This document shows, one piece after another, positions 1 through 7,741 of a stretch of DNA of 64,000 nucleotides (positions are counted from its first letter, which is position 1; the number at the start of each line of letters is the position of its first letter). The stretch covers positions 1 through 64,000 of the forward strand of contig DFEK01000012.1 of NCBI GenBank assembly GCA_002368665.1, in the 5' to 3' direction. The DNA is from Lachnospiraceae bacterium UBA3804. GTDB taxonomy: Bacteria > Bacillota > Clostridia > Lachnospirales > Lachnospiraceae. The notes below the pieces were generated by a model. That model was not told the DNA's origin. It saw only the letters and a list, made by a program, of their open reading frames with translations, and did no database searches. The position numbers and the translations under genes were made by a program.

Positions 1-8
1 GATAATGA

Positions 9-549
9 ATGATTCTGTTGGTAGTTGATACACAAAAAGGTTGTTTTGACGAGAGGCTGTATGCATTCGAAACCGTAAGGAATAATATCAAACAGCTGAT
101 TACCATCGCACGAGAGAATAATGTTGAGGTTGTTTATGTTCAACATGATGATGGCCCGGGCACAGAGCTTGATAAGACTGCGGACAACTATGAGATATAT
201 GAGGAATTTGCGCCGAGAGAAGATGAAAAGCGATTTGAGAAGAATGTAAACAGTGCGTTTCATCCCTATGACCGGATTGACGGAATACCTTAAGTCCAAG
301 GGGGAAAAGGATATTATAACGATAGGTGTATCAACAGATTATTGTATGGATGCAACAATCAAAAGCGGATTTGAGAAGGGATTCAATATGCTTGTTCCGT
401 CCTATACAAACTCAACATATGACAATCCATACTTTGATAAGGAAACCGCTTATAAGTATTATAATGAATTTATGTGGGGAAGGCGCTATGCAAAGATAAT
501 AACCATTGAACAAGCGATTCAATGGTTAGAAGGTAATATGGACAATTAA
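9..549 (+). pseudogene. isochorismatase-family cysteine hydrolase, frameshifted
   Basis: Two overlapping reading frames together make one isochorismatase-like protein of about 180 residues. The first frame starts at the ATG at base 9 (two stops lie directly before it) with ILLVVDTQKG, the usual opening strand with the catalytic Asp, and runs to VNSAFHP. It then leaves frame and stops at 292. The second frame resumes TGLTEYLKSKG and contains VSTDYCMDATIKSG, which carries the nucleophilic Cys of the family. Deleting one C from the CCC run at 264-266 joins them as NSAFHPMTGLTEYL. The family cleaves amide or enol-ether bonds in small molecules such as nicotinamide or isochorismate; the substrate here is unknown. 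The break may be a real mutation or a homopolymer sequencing error. The start is near the window edge, so no ribosome site or operon context can be judged. Confidence 0.8.
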
Positions 550-570
550 CTTTCAGCATAAATGGTTAAA
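546..570 (+). repeat. recurrent intergenic motif, copy A
   Basis: AACTTTCAGCATAAATGGTT here is repeated identically at 3321-3340. A diverged version, AACTTTCAGTAAAAGTGGTA, lies at 9382-9401, where it runs into a clear TATAAT. The motif ends in a TGG extended -10-like run each time, so it may be a recurring promoter form rather than a mobile repeat. No gene start follows closely here. Confidence 0.5.
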
Positions 571-595
571 TCGAAGTTTGTCGAGTTGAGCCCAT

Positions 596-619
596 CTTCT
601 TGACCTGACGGTCAAGAAG
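596..619. other. perfect 10-bp hairpin
   Basis: CTTCTTGACC and GGTCAAGAAG pair perfectly around a TGAC loop. No T-run follows, so it is not a standard terminator. The rest of the 550-790 spacer shows no gene. Confidence 0.55.
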
Positions 620-790
620 CATCCCTCGCTCTAAAGAGCTCGGTCAATTCAGGTTTTTCGAGATGAATGATAGAACATAAAATCGGAAGATAAGTTAACT
701 AAGAATATTTCAGTTTTTCGAAATAACGACTGAACAAAGAGATTCTCTATATTAAAGAAAGATTATGAATCAAAATAGATTAGGAGGAAT

Positions 791-1261
791 ATGAAAACTG
801 CAAATCTTGTTATTACGATAATCTCTTCGCTCGTTATGCTGGTGGCGGATTTTCTGCTTTTCAGCATCTCGTTTTTGGGTTCTTTGGTGGGGGTTTTCGT
901 CTACAACTTTTCTACTGCGGATCACGATAATATCCACGCGACGTTCGGAATGCTCGGCCTATCGTTGTTCATAGCAGTAGTTGCAATCGTTTCCCTTGCG
1001 CTCAGCATAGTCGCCTTCGTAAAGTCGCGTAAAGCCGACGCCGGGGCGAGGACTTACGGGATCCTAAGTTGCATCGTTTGCGGAATTACGTTGATAGCCA
1101 ACATCTGTGCATTCCCGGTCACAATCTGGGTCAATGAGTCCGTCGCCGGGGCGGAGTTTTATATTGCGTGGCCGTACATAGGCTTCGCCATCCTGGTCCC
1201 GATGGCCGTGCTGTCGATTGTGGCTACCGTTAAGATGAGTAAACAGCAGAAAATGGAATAA
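791..1261 (+). CDS. four-TM membrane protein of unknown function
   Basis: This 156-residue protein is almost entirely hydrophobic. It has four predicted membrane segments at about residues 5-37, 52-78, 90-112 and 124-148, separated by a short acidic/His loop (STADHDNIH) and a basic loop (KSRKADAG). The last residues are a basic cytoplasmic tail (KMSKQQKME). A good ribosome site, TAGGAGGA, lies just before the ATG. I do not recognise a named family; the layout resembles small DUF4190-like or CD20-like proteins. Its base use (many CGTC, GCCGG and GGGGCG strings) is clearly GC-richer than the genes on both sides, suggesting separate acquisition. The methyltransferase downstream begins 17 bases later, so the two may be co-transcribed. 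Confidence 0.7.
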   Translation: MKTANLVITIISSLVMLVADFLLFSISFLGSLVGVFVYNFSTADHDNIHATFGMLGLSLFIAVVAIVSLALSIVAFVKSRKADAGARTYGILSCIVCGITLIANICAFPVTIWVNESVAGAEFYIAWPYIGFAILVPMAVLSIVATVKMSKQQKME

Positions 1262-1278
1262 ACGGAAGGATTATTTCT

Positions 1279-2067
1279 ATGATAATTGATAGACGTATAG
1301 ATGCCGGGAAGGCGTTTGACTGGGGAAGAACTTCTGAAGAATACGCAAAATACAGGGATGTCTATCCGAATGAATTTTATCAGAGGATTGCAGATAGAGG
1401 GCTTTGCATAGATGGACAGAATGTGCTCGATCTTGGGACAGGAACCGGCGTACTGCCACGTAATATGTACCGGTATGGAGCAAATTGGACAGGAACTGAT
1501 ATCTCTCCTGAACAGATAGAACAAGCTAAACGCCTGTCGGAAGACGCCGATATGAAGATTGATTTTCAAACGGTATCTACAGAAGAAATTGATTTTCCAA
1601 AAGAAAGCTATGATGTAATTACGGCTTGTCAGTGTTTCTGGTATTTCGATCATGAGCGGGTTATGCCCAAATTGGCTGACATTCTTAAGCCGGATGGAAA
1701 GCTGCTGATCCTATATATGGCATGGCTTCCCTTTGAAGATAAGATAGCAGGAAAAAGTGAGGAGCTTGTTCTGAAATATAGTCCTAACTGGACAGGTGCC
1801 GGGGAGACCAAACATGCAATATGGATCCCCAATGTGACTTATGAGTATTTCGAATTGGAAGATCATGAAGAATACGATTTGAAGATATCCTTTACTAAGG
1901 AATCATGGCATGGACGGATGAAAGCCTCTCGAGGCGTGGGTGCGTCATTGTCGGAGGAAGAACTTGAAAAATGGGATGAAGAACACAGGGAATTGCTTGA
2001 TGAAATAGCGCCTGAGCAATTCGAGGTACTTCATTATGCTGCATTGGCAGTACTGAAGAAAAAATAA
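1279..2067 (+). CDS. class I SAM-dependent methyltransferase
   Basis: A 262-residue protein with the SAM-binding motif VLDLGTGTGVLP at residues 49-60, an acidic end to the next strand (GTDISPEQIEQAK) and the later motif PDGKLLILYMAW. The fold is a Methyltransf_11/25 type Rossmann methyltransferase that moves a methyl group from SAM to a small molecule. The acceptor cannot be told from sequence. The C-terminal third (about 170-262) has the Trp/Tyr/Glu-rich look common in Firmicutes proteins annotated only as class I methyltransferase. The start has GGAAGGA 8-13 bases upstream. It follows the small membrane gene closely and lies in a patchwork of unrelated accessory genes. Confidence 0.85.
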   Translation: MIIDRRIDAGKAFDWGRTSEEYAKYRDVYPNEFYQRIADRGLCIDGQNVLDLGTGTGVLPRNMYRYGANWTGTDISPEQIEQAKRLSEDADMKIDFQTVSTEEIDFPKESYDVITACQCFWYFDHERVMPKLADILKPDGKLLILYMAWLPFEDKIAGKSEELVLKYSPNWTGAGETKHAIWIPNVTYEYFELEDHEEYDLKISFTKESWHGRMKASRGVGASLSEEELEKWDEEHRELLDEIAPEQFEVLHYAALAVLKKK

Positions 2068-2174
2068 CTTACAGTTTTATCGACTAAGGATAATGAAAAA
2101 TAGTGAAAAAATAGTGAAATTTTAATGGAAGTTCCAGAGACGTTCTGCTATAATATCACCGAGGTGATTAGAAG

Positions 2175-3293
2175 ATGATCAAAGTAGCTTTGACAAACGA
2201 GATTTTAAAATACATAACCGAGATTGATAAAAACAGATACAAGGTTTCCTCTGTGAAATTGCCGAGATCTGTGGCAAGCAAATTGCGTAAGAATTCAAAG
2301 AAGAAAAGTTCCTATGCATCAAATAAGATAGAAGGGAATCCACTCTCTGAAAAGCAGGTTTATGAGGTTATAGAGCGGGATGAAAGAAAGCACTTTTTAA
2401 AGCCGGAGCAGGAAGTGCGCAATTATTTTCTGGCGCTGAATTATCTGGAGGAGAAGGTAAAAAAGAAAGAACGATTTTCAAAGAAACTGATATTAGATGT
2501 TCAGAAATATGTTGAGAAGGGAGCATCTAAGGAAAAAATCGGACTAAGAGGAGCTATGCCTCCAGGCGTGCTGTTTGCCGTATATGATTCCCAGACTGGG
2601 AATCCTGATTATATTCCACCGGAGTACCTCGATATACCGGATCTATTGGATGAATTGGTCGAGTATGTAAATACTACTGATGATCACCCATTGATAGTTG
2701 CGGCGGTTGTACATTATCAGTTGGTTACGATACATCCGTTTGAAGACGGAAATGGTCGAACCGCACGTTTGCTTTCGGGATACATTTTGGATATCAACGG
2801 ATATGGATTTAATGGTATCGGTTCATTAGAGGAATACTTCGCATATGACATTAACGAGTACTACGAATCGATACAGATGGGACTGCCTGCCCTTTATTAC
2901 TCGGGAAGAAATAATCCACCACATCCGGAAGTGTGGGTGAATTACTTCCTTCGCATGGTGCTGTTATATTCTAATAAGATTTGTGAGCTGTCGGAAAGTT
3001 CAAGTGAGGATGAAATAAGCGGAAGCTTATCATATTTAAAGGGCAAAGAGAAGGAACTGCTTTTATTTTTGATAAAGAAATATAAAGGAGAGTTTACTCC
3101 GATCGAAGTCAGTCGTGAAATCGGTGTGACAAACAAAACGGTAATAAACAGATTATCTGTGTTGGTAAAAAATGGTTTTGTGGAACCGTTGATGGTAAAT
3201 CAGCGTATCAGATCTTACGAACTAAGCGATTTTACGAGGGAGAATGAAAAAACGATAAAGAAGATGATTTCATGGCATAAGAGGGTAACGTAA
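2175..3293 (+). CDS. Fic family protein with N-terminal inhibitory helix
   Basis: A 372-residue Fic protein. The catalytic loop HPFEDGNGRTAR is at residues 187-198 and is complete: His187 is the general base, Asp/Glu bind metal, and Gly-Asn-Gly-Arg forms the anion hole. Upstream, SNKIEG at 49-54 matches the [S/T]xxxE[G/N] inhibitory motif, so this is a class II Fic protein whose own N-terminal helix blocks ATP. The N-terminal part resembles the Fic_N domain. The last about 75 residues (KELLLFLIKKYKGEFTPIEV onward) form a winged helix that probably binds DNA or another macromolecule. Fic proteins usually transfer AMP to a hydroxyl side chain of a target protein; the target is unknown. GAGGTGATTAGAAG precedes the ATG. 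No Doc/Phd-style partner is adjacent, as expected for an internally inhibited type. Confidence 0.92.
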   Translation: MIKVALTNEILKYITEIDKNRYKVSSVKLPRSVASKLRKNSKKKSSYASNKIEGNPLSEKQVYEVIERDERKHFLKPEQEVRNYFLALNYLEEKVKKKERFSKKLILDVQKYVEKGASKEKIGLRGAMPPGVLFAVYDSQTGNPDYIPPEYLDIPDLLDELVEYVNTTDDHPLIVAAVVHYQLVTIHPFEDGNGRTARLLSGYILDINGYGFNGIGSLEEYFAYDINEYYESIQMGLPALYYSGRNNPPHPEVWVNYFLRMVLLYSNKICELSESSSEDEISGSLSYLKGKEKELLLFLIKKYKGEFTPIEVSREIGVTNKTVINRLSVLVKNGFVEPLMVNQRIRSYELSDFTRENEKTIKKMISWHKRVT

Positions 3294-3319
3294 AAATGGC
3301 ACATAAAAAGTATATTGGA

Positions 3320-3344
3320 TAAACTTTCAGCATAAATGGTTAAA
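3320..3344 (+). repeat. recurrent intergenic motif, copy B
   Basis: The 20-base AACTTTCAGCATAAATGGTT matches copy A near 548 exactly. It lies about 40 bases before a short membrane-protein frame, a reasonable place for a promoter. Confidence 0.5.
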
Positions 3345-3381
3345 CAAATCGCAATTTGCCCAAATCACTACAGGAGATCCC

Positions 3382-3569
3382 ATGAGTAAATATGAATACA
3401 AGAAAATGTATTTGGCCATTTATTTATGCTTGATAGCAGTTGGTGCGTTTAGCATGATGGTTTTGCGATGCTGTTTATAGTACTTAACGATGAAAACTTT
3501 ATGAATTCCGCATTCCCCGAAAAGAACCTCAATGCTGTGGTCGGGGAAATGCAAAGTGATCAGAAGTGA
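3382..3569 (+). pseudogene. small single-pass membrane protein, frameshifted
   Basis: An ATG five bases after AGGAG opens a frame reading MSKYEYKKMYLAIYLCL and on through a hydrophobic segment, but it stops after 32 codons at 3480. If one T is added to the TTTT run at 3461-3464, the reading continues MMVFAMLFIVLNDENF and ends VVGEMQSDQK at 3569. This gives a coherent 62-residue protein with one membrane helix (about 10-35) and a hydrophilic tail. Both halves look like real coding sequence, so this is one gene with a one-base loss. I do not recognise the family. The break lies in a homopolymer, as in the isochorismatase gene at the window start, so sequencing error is possible. If the break is real, only the truncated 32-residue form is made. 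Confidence 0.6.
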
Positions 3570-3600
3570 AAAGTAAGAGAACTTATAACCACTTAAATAA

Positions 3601-3637
3601 CGGCCGGCAGAGCATGATGTTTCTGCCGGCCGTTTTT
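3601..3637 (+). terminator. rho-independent terminator
   Basis: A perfect 11-bp GC-rich stem, CGGCCGGCAGA with TCTGCCGGCCG, around a 10-base loop and followed by TTTTT. It ends the Fic/small membrane protein region before the sigma-factor gene. Confidence 0.93.
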
Positions 3638-3651
3638 AAAATTTTAAAAAA

Positions 3652-3688
3652 TGAAACATTTTCGCTTTTCAAAAGATAGTATTATTGA
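3652..3688 (+). promoter_or_regulatory. possible ECF-type promoter before sigma gene
   Basis: TGAAACATTTT at 3652-3662 matches the AAC-centred -35 element typical of ECF sigma factors. A -10 region would lie near AGATAGTATT. This suggests the sigma factor may activate its own operon. The -10 match is weak. Confidence 0.35.
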
Positions 3689-3711
3689 AAAGCTTTTCAA
3701 GGAGTGCATAG

Positions 3712-4188
3712 ATGTTCACGGAAGAAGAATTCAACAATCTGGTGAAAACATATATGGATACGGTATTTCGGCTGGCTTTAAACTATGTACAGTGCAGCTA
3801 CACAGCCGATGATATAACACAAAATGTATTCATAAAGCTGTATCGCAGCAATAAGGATTTTGAAAGCAAAGACCACATCAGGAACTGGCTTATTAAGGTT
3901 ACGGTGAATGAATGTAAAAAAGTATTTTTGTCTCCCTTAAGAAAGGTTGCCCCGATAGAGGAATATATGGAAACGATACCTTTTCCAACACAGGAGCACA
4001 GCGATTTATTCTATGCAGTCATGGCACTTCCCCCAAAATACCGGGTAGTGATTTACCTTCACTATTACGAAGGATATTCAACCGAAGAGATATCAAAATT
4101 ATTGGGAATTCCAGCCGCCACAGTGCGGACTCAACTAAAGCGGGGAAGAGAGATTTTAAAAACCAATCTGGAGGACAGTCATGTTTGA
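3712..4188 (+). CDS. ECF RNA polymerase sigma factor
   Basis: A 158-residue sigma-70 family protein with only regions 2 and 4. Region 2 spans about residues 5-75 and includes ADDITQNVFIKLY, the usual region 2.2 core-binding signature. Region 4 spans about 100-150 with LPPKYRVVIYLHYYEGYS followed by the helix-turn-helix EEISKLLGIPAATVRTQL. This is a group 4 (ECF) factor. CAAGGAGTGCATAG places a good ribosome site before the ATG. Its last codons overlap the first codons of the next gene, which encodes a one-TM protein of the kind that acts as its anti-sigma factor. The pair probably senses an envelope signal, but the signal cannot be read from sequence. Confidence 0.92.
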   Translation: MFTEEEFNNLVKTYMDTVFRLALNYVQCSYTADDITQNVFIKLYRSNKDFESKDHIRNWLIKVTVNECKKVFLSPLRKVAPIEEYMETIPFPTQEHSDLFYAVMALPPKYRVVIYLHYYEGYSTEEISKLLGIPAATVRTQLKRGREILKTNLEDSHV

Positions 4189-5491
4189 TGAAAAAAAATA
4201 TCGGGAATCATTTTCCGCAGTTCATGCTTCGGATACTCTTTTATCCGAAATCGAAAAAGCCACATATAAAAAAGCCGCAAATAAAAAAACAAAACGGAAG
4301 CGTTACATTCCGAGAACGGTTCAAACAGCACTTGTATGTCTGGCGCTTATTCTGATACCCGGGATAACAGTTTTGGCGTATGGGAAAATAAAATCCGTTC
4401 TTTTGTTTTTTAAAGGAGATACCGGACTGATTGAGGAGGAGGTCCGGACTTTGGAGGAGACAGCTGAGGGAGAACAGTACAGAGTCCATGTTGACAGCAT
4501 GCTTGCCGATTCGCAAAGTACGGTTTTGGGGCTTTCGATTGAGGCGCTGTCGGACGAAGCGGAAAAACAATTATTTTCACAGGCGTTTGATATTCGGGAC
4601 GTGGTACGGTTTGATTATGAAGGAAGTGATGCAGCTTTTATTTCCATGTCCTGGAAATCCTCAAAGGAAGCAGAAAATGAGTCAATCAGATCCTTTGCTG
4701 TAAGACTGGATGGTCTTGGAGCACCCAATACGGTTAAACTGTATGTAAAAGACGGCAAAGCTTCGCCTATTATATTGAATATTGATACAACGGTAGAAAA
4801 ATTGTCAGCCTGCGCTCTGCCGGATTATAAAAACGGAGATTATTTTATCAGCTCATGTGAATTAAGCGCAACGCAAATTTCATATGTTGTATCTTTCGAC
4901 GAGCCGGTAAAGGGAGATAAAATCGTTGAAATATATTTCCGAAATGCGGATGGCAGTTTGTGCACGTTGCAGCAGCTGGCCGGTAATGAAACCGAAATCA
5001 GCTTTTGGACGGTGGGAGAACCGGAAGAGAATACCTACAGATATACGCAGCCGTTTTCGACTTTGATAAATCCCTTGTCTGTGTCCGGTGTGATTATGAA
5101 CGGTGTCGAATATTCGTTTCCGGATAATGAATACGTTGCGGAAGTTGATATTCCAAAGAACTTAAAACCTTTCCTCAGCCCCTTTGTTGAAATAAATAAT
5201 ACATTCTATGCATATGCCGGAGATATTTGTGATAATCTGGGTGCACAAATTGAAAATGCAGAAGGAAAATACTCAATCCGTTATCGGGATAATACGCTGG
5301 AATTCTCTGTTGGCAGTCCGAATGTGTATTTAAACGGAGAAGAAAAAATTTGGAATGCATCGGCTGTTATGGAAGGTGATGAAGTTTTGATACCGGGAGA
5401 CTTTATTGACCTTCTGGGTGTGAGACGGCAGATGTATTATCCGCAAAAAGGGGAAGTACAATCACCCGAGTACTGGTTAATTACTCCGTAA
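4181..5491 (+). CDS. membrane anti-sigma factor, DUF4179-like with extracellular copper-amine-oxidase-like domain
   Basis: A 436-residue protein overlapping the sigma gene by 8 bases. Residues 1-45 are cytoplasmic and basic (KKTKRKRYIPR) and probably bind the sigma factor. A single membrane helix follows at about 47-67 (LVCLALILIPGITVLAYG). The outer part has a DUF4179-type region at about 70-340. The last about 90 residues (INNTFYAYAGDICDNLG through GDEVLIPGDFIDLLGVRRQM) resemble the copper-amine-oxidase N-terminal-like domain used as a surface module in Firmicutes. The arrangement implies an envelope-signal receptor that holds the sigma factor at the membrane. No protease-site motif is obvious. 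The family names are recognised by pattern only. Confidence 0.75.
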   Translation: MFDEKKYRESFSAVHASDTLLSEIEKATYKKAANKKTKRKRYIPRTVQTALVCLALILIPGITVLAYGKIKSVLLFFKGDTGLIEEEVRTLEETAEGEQYRVHVDSMLADSQSTVLGLSIEALSDEAEKQLFSQAFDIRDVVRFDYEGSDAAFISMSWKSSKEAENESIRSFAVRLDGLGAPNTVKLYVKDGKASPIILNIDTTVEKLSACALPDYKNGDYFISSCELSATQISYVVSFDEPVKGDKIVEIYFRNADGSLCTLQQLAGNETEISFWTVGEPEENTYRYTQPFSTLINPLSVSGVIMNGVEYSFPDNEYVAEVDIPKNLKPFLSPFVEINNTFYAYAGDICDNLGAQIENAEGKYSIRYRDNTLEFSVGSPNVYLNGEEKIWNASAVMEGDEVLIPGDFIDLLGVRRQMYYPQKGEVQSPEYWLITP

Positions 5492-5609
5492 AGACAATCC
5501 GGAAATTTTTTTAAAACAATTATTTCTGTTTCAGACAAGTATGGTACATAAACCCGGTTTTCCGGGGCAAAAAAGGGTGCTCTACCGGAGGTGTTTTTAC
5601 GACTATACA

Positions 5610-5648
5610 TTGACAAACATCTATGTATGCGTTATCATCAACACATAG
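5610..5648 (+). promoter_or_regulatory. arsR promoter with overlapping operator
   Basis: TTGACA at 5610-5615 and TATCAT at 5633-5638 are spaced by 17 bases. The spacer holds ACATCTATGT (5617-5626), a short palindrome, and CTATGT at 5621-5626 is mirrored by ACATAG at 5643-5648. Such dyads over the promoter are typical ArsR/SmtB operators, so the operon is probably autorepressed. Confidence 0.75.
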
Positions 5649-5674
5649 ACAGATATCAATGCAAGGAGGAGATT

Positions 5675-5977
5675 ATGGCTAAATTAGACGAAGTATTGGT
5701 ATGTAAGGCTCTGGGTGATCCCAACAGAATGGAAATAGTTAAGATGCTTTCTGATCAGGAGAAGTGCGGATGCAAACTTCTTGAAAAGTTCGATATTACA
5801 CAACCGACTCTTTCTCATCACATGAAGATACTGGTAGATTCGGGACTGGTTAACGACAGAAAAGAGGGCAAGTGGCACTACTATTCAATAAACACTGACA
5901 TTATGAAAGAATTCTGTGGATTTATTAAAACTCTCTGTAATGAAACCACCGGCAAGTGCTGTAAGGGGAAAGTATGA
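5675..5977 (+). CDS. ArsR-family metalloregulatory repressor
   Basis: A 100-residue winged-helix repressor. The recognition helix is ITQPTLSHHMKILVDSGLV (about 41-59), followed by the wing RKEGKWHYYSIN. CGC at residues 31-33 falls where As(III)-sensing ArsR proteins carry their CxC metal site. A further Cys pair (95-96) ends the protein. Binding of arsenite or a similar soft metal should release it from DNA. I chose the ATG at 5675 because AAGGAGG lies just upstream; the open frame extends further left but that part covers the promoter. The stop overlaps the permease start (ATGA), so repressor and transporter are translationally coupled. Confidence 0.92.
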   Translation: MAKLDEVLVCKALGDPNRMEIVKMLSDQEKCGCKLLEKFDITQPTLSHHMKILVDSGLVNDRKEGKWHYYSINTDIMKEFCGFIKTLCNETTGKCCKGKV

Positions 5978-6975
5978 TGTGGGATTTTATTCAGACACAG
6001 ATCCTGGGGATGAAGTGGCTGAACATTTTGATCGGTGCTCTCCTGTCAGCATTAGGATTGGATATAGATAGCAGGATAGGTTACGGTATACATTTTTTTA
6101 TCTATGATGTTATAAAGATCACGATACTCCTTTGTTTGCTGATTTTTGTGATCTCATATATCCAGAGCTTCTTTCCGCCGGAGCGGAGCAGGAAGATAAT
6201 GGGCAGATTTCACGGGATCGGAGCAAATATCGTAGGAGCCTTGCTTGGAACCGTGACACCATTCTGCTCGTGCTCATCTATCCCGATATTTATGGGATTT
6301 ACGAGTGCCGGATTACCGCTTGGAGTAACATTCTCTTTTTTGATCTCATCACCGATGGTGGATCTGGGGAGCCTGGTGCTGCTTATGAGCATTTTGGGGG
6401 CAAGGATAGCCATCGTTTATGTTGTGATGGGACTTATGATTGCTGTTGCGGGTGGAACATTGATCGAGAAACTCCATATGGAAGATCAGGTCGCGGATTT
6501 TATCAGGAATGCAAACAGCAATGTTGATATAGAAACACCGAGCCTCACTATTAAAGAGCGTTTAATATACGCAAGGGACCAAGTAGTATCTACATTTAAG
6601 AAAGTATTTCCATACATTCTGATAGGAGTCGGGATTGGTGCTGTGATACATAACTGGATTCCGGAAAACTGGATCAGGACAGTGCTTGGGGGAAGTAATC
6701 CCTTTGGGGTGATACTTGCAACGATTCTGGGTATTCCGATGTATGCTGATATCTTTGGTGTGATCCCTATAGCAGAGGCACTCTTGTACAAAGGGGCTTT
6801 GCTTGGTACGATCTTAAGTTTTATGATGGCAGTGACTACACTCAGTCTTCCGTCGCTCATTATGCTGAAGAAAGCTATCAAGCCAAAACTGTTAGGAACA
6901 TTTATAGCCATCTGTACAGTGGGTATCATCATTGTCGGGTATGGTTTCAACTTATTTCAATATTTATTCATCTGA
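5974..6975 (+). CDS. ArsP/YraQ-type permease (DUF318)
   Basis: A 333-residue polytopic protein with about eight to ten membrane segments. It carries TPFCSCSSIPIFMGF in the first half, the signature of the YraQ/ArsP permease family with its conserved Cys pair. A later repeat-like half contains GIPMYADIFGVIPIAEALLYKG, also conserved in the family. ArsP exports trivalent organoarsenicals such as methylarsenite; other members are uncharacterised. Placement directly after an ArsR with a CxC sensor supports arsenic or organoarsenical efflux. The start overlaps the repressor stop by four bases. It could instead export another soft metal or metalloid. Confidence 0.85.
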   Translation: MMWDFIQTQILGMKWLNILIGALLSALGLDIDSRIGYGIHFFIYDVIKITILLCLLIFVISYIQSFFPPERSRKIMGRFHGIGANIVGALLGTVTPFCSCSSIPIFMGFTSAGLPLGVTFSFLISSPMVDLGSLVLLMSILGARIAIVYVVMGLMIAVAGGTLIEKLHMEDQVADFIRNANSNVDIETPSLTIKERLIYARDQVVSTFKKVFPYILIGVGIGAVIHNWIPENWIRTVLGGSNPFGVILATILGIPMYADIFGVIPIAEALLYKGALLGTILSFMMAVTTLSLPSLIMLKKAIKPKLLGTFIAICTVGIIIVGYGFNLFQYLFI

Positions 6976-6989
6976 AGGAGGATATGGTC

Positions 6990-7217
6990 ATGAATATCAA
7001 GGTATTAGGCGGAGGATGCAAAAGCTGTGAGGCTCTCCTTGCATCTGCAAAAGAAGCAGTAGCGAAAAAAGGGATCGATGCAGAGATAGAGTATATTACA
7101 GATATGGAAAAGATTATGGGTTTCGGGGTAATGAGTATGCCGGCTCTTATGATCGATGGAAAACTGGTTTCAGCCGGAAAAGTTCTTAAAGTGAAGGAAG
7201 TTGAAAAATTCTTATAG
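6990..7217 (+). CDS. mini-thioredoxin (redox-active disulfide protein)
   Basis: A 75-residue thioredoxin-fold protein of the Thioredoxin_3 type. It begins MNIKVLGGGCKSCEAL with the redox pair Cys10-x-x-Cys13, and has a cis-proline region MSMPALMIDG. Such small proteins often sit next to YraQ/ArsP permeases and ArsR regulators; they may reduce or hand over the metalloid. I chose the ATG at 6990 rather than 6984 because AAGGAGG at 6975-6981 is then 8 bases away; 6984 would be nearly on top of it. It is 14 bases after the permease stop, so it belongs to the same operon. Confidence 0.88.
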   Translation: MNIKVLGGGCKSCEALLASAKEAVAKKGIDAEIEYITDMEKIMGFGVMSMPALMIDGKLVSAGKVLKVKEVEKFL

Positions 7218-7225
7218 AAGATTTC

Positions 7226-7735
7226 ATGGATATGGAGGAGCATATTACGCATTTTGAAACGAAAGAATGTACGAATCCTGATATTGTGAAAGAGCTTTTT
7301 GTTGAGTATTCACATATCAAAGGGGCGGAAAGCTGTTTTGTTTCCTTTGATAAGGAATTGAATGATTTGACAGGATATTATTCAGGCGGGGCGATAATAG
7401 CAGGATATGAAGAAGATAAACCCATTGCCTGTGTTGCCATAAAGAAAATAAGCGATGAAACCTGTGAAGGAAAACGTCTGTTTATCAAACCGGAATACAG
7501 AGGAAAAGGATATGCAAGGATAATGCTCAAAGCAATGACGGATAAGGCTTTTGAACTTGGATTTAAAGAACTGGTTTTTACAACAAAACCGGAAGTTATG
7601 AATATTGGATATAGCCTGTATAAACGTTTGGGCTACGAAGAATTATCAGAGGAAAACGGTATTGTCTCAATGAGGATAGATCTTGGAAAGGAATATCCAT
7701 ATACAGTTGAATCAGATTATGCAAAAGGGGGGTGA
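7226..7735 (+). CDS. GNAT-family N-acetyltransferase
   Basis: A 169-residue GNAT protein. The acetyl-CoA loop is RLFIKPEYRGKGYARIML, matching the family motif A pattern R/QxxGxG/A. GYSLYKRLGYEEL is the usual C-terminal strand-helix. The substrate is not known. It lies eight bases after the thioredoxin gene and six before the next gene, so it is part of the arsenic-type operon. In arsenic clusters some GNAT proteins (ArsN types) acetylate arsenic-containing antibiotics such as phosphinothricin analogues. Whether this one does is inference from position only. Confidence 0.82.
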   Translation: MDMEEHITHFETKECTNPDIVKELFVEYSHIKGAESCFVSFDKELNDLTGYYSGGAIIAGYEEDKPIACVAIKKISDETCEGKRLFIKPEYRGKGYARIMLKAMTDKAFELGFKELVFTTKPEVMNIGYSLYKRLGYEELSEENGIVSMRIDLGKEYPYTVESDYAKGG

Positions 7736-7741
7736 ACATCT

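Noticed and set aside
5553..5580. AACCCGGTTTTCCGGGGC hairpin as the terminator of the anti-sigma gene
   Set aside because: On the plus strand it is followed by A-rich sequence, not T, so it does not qualify as an intrinsic terminator.
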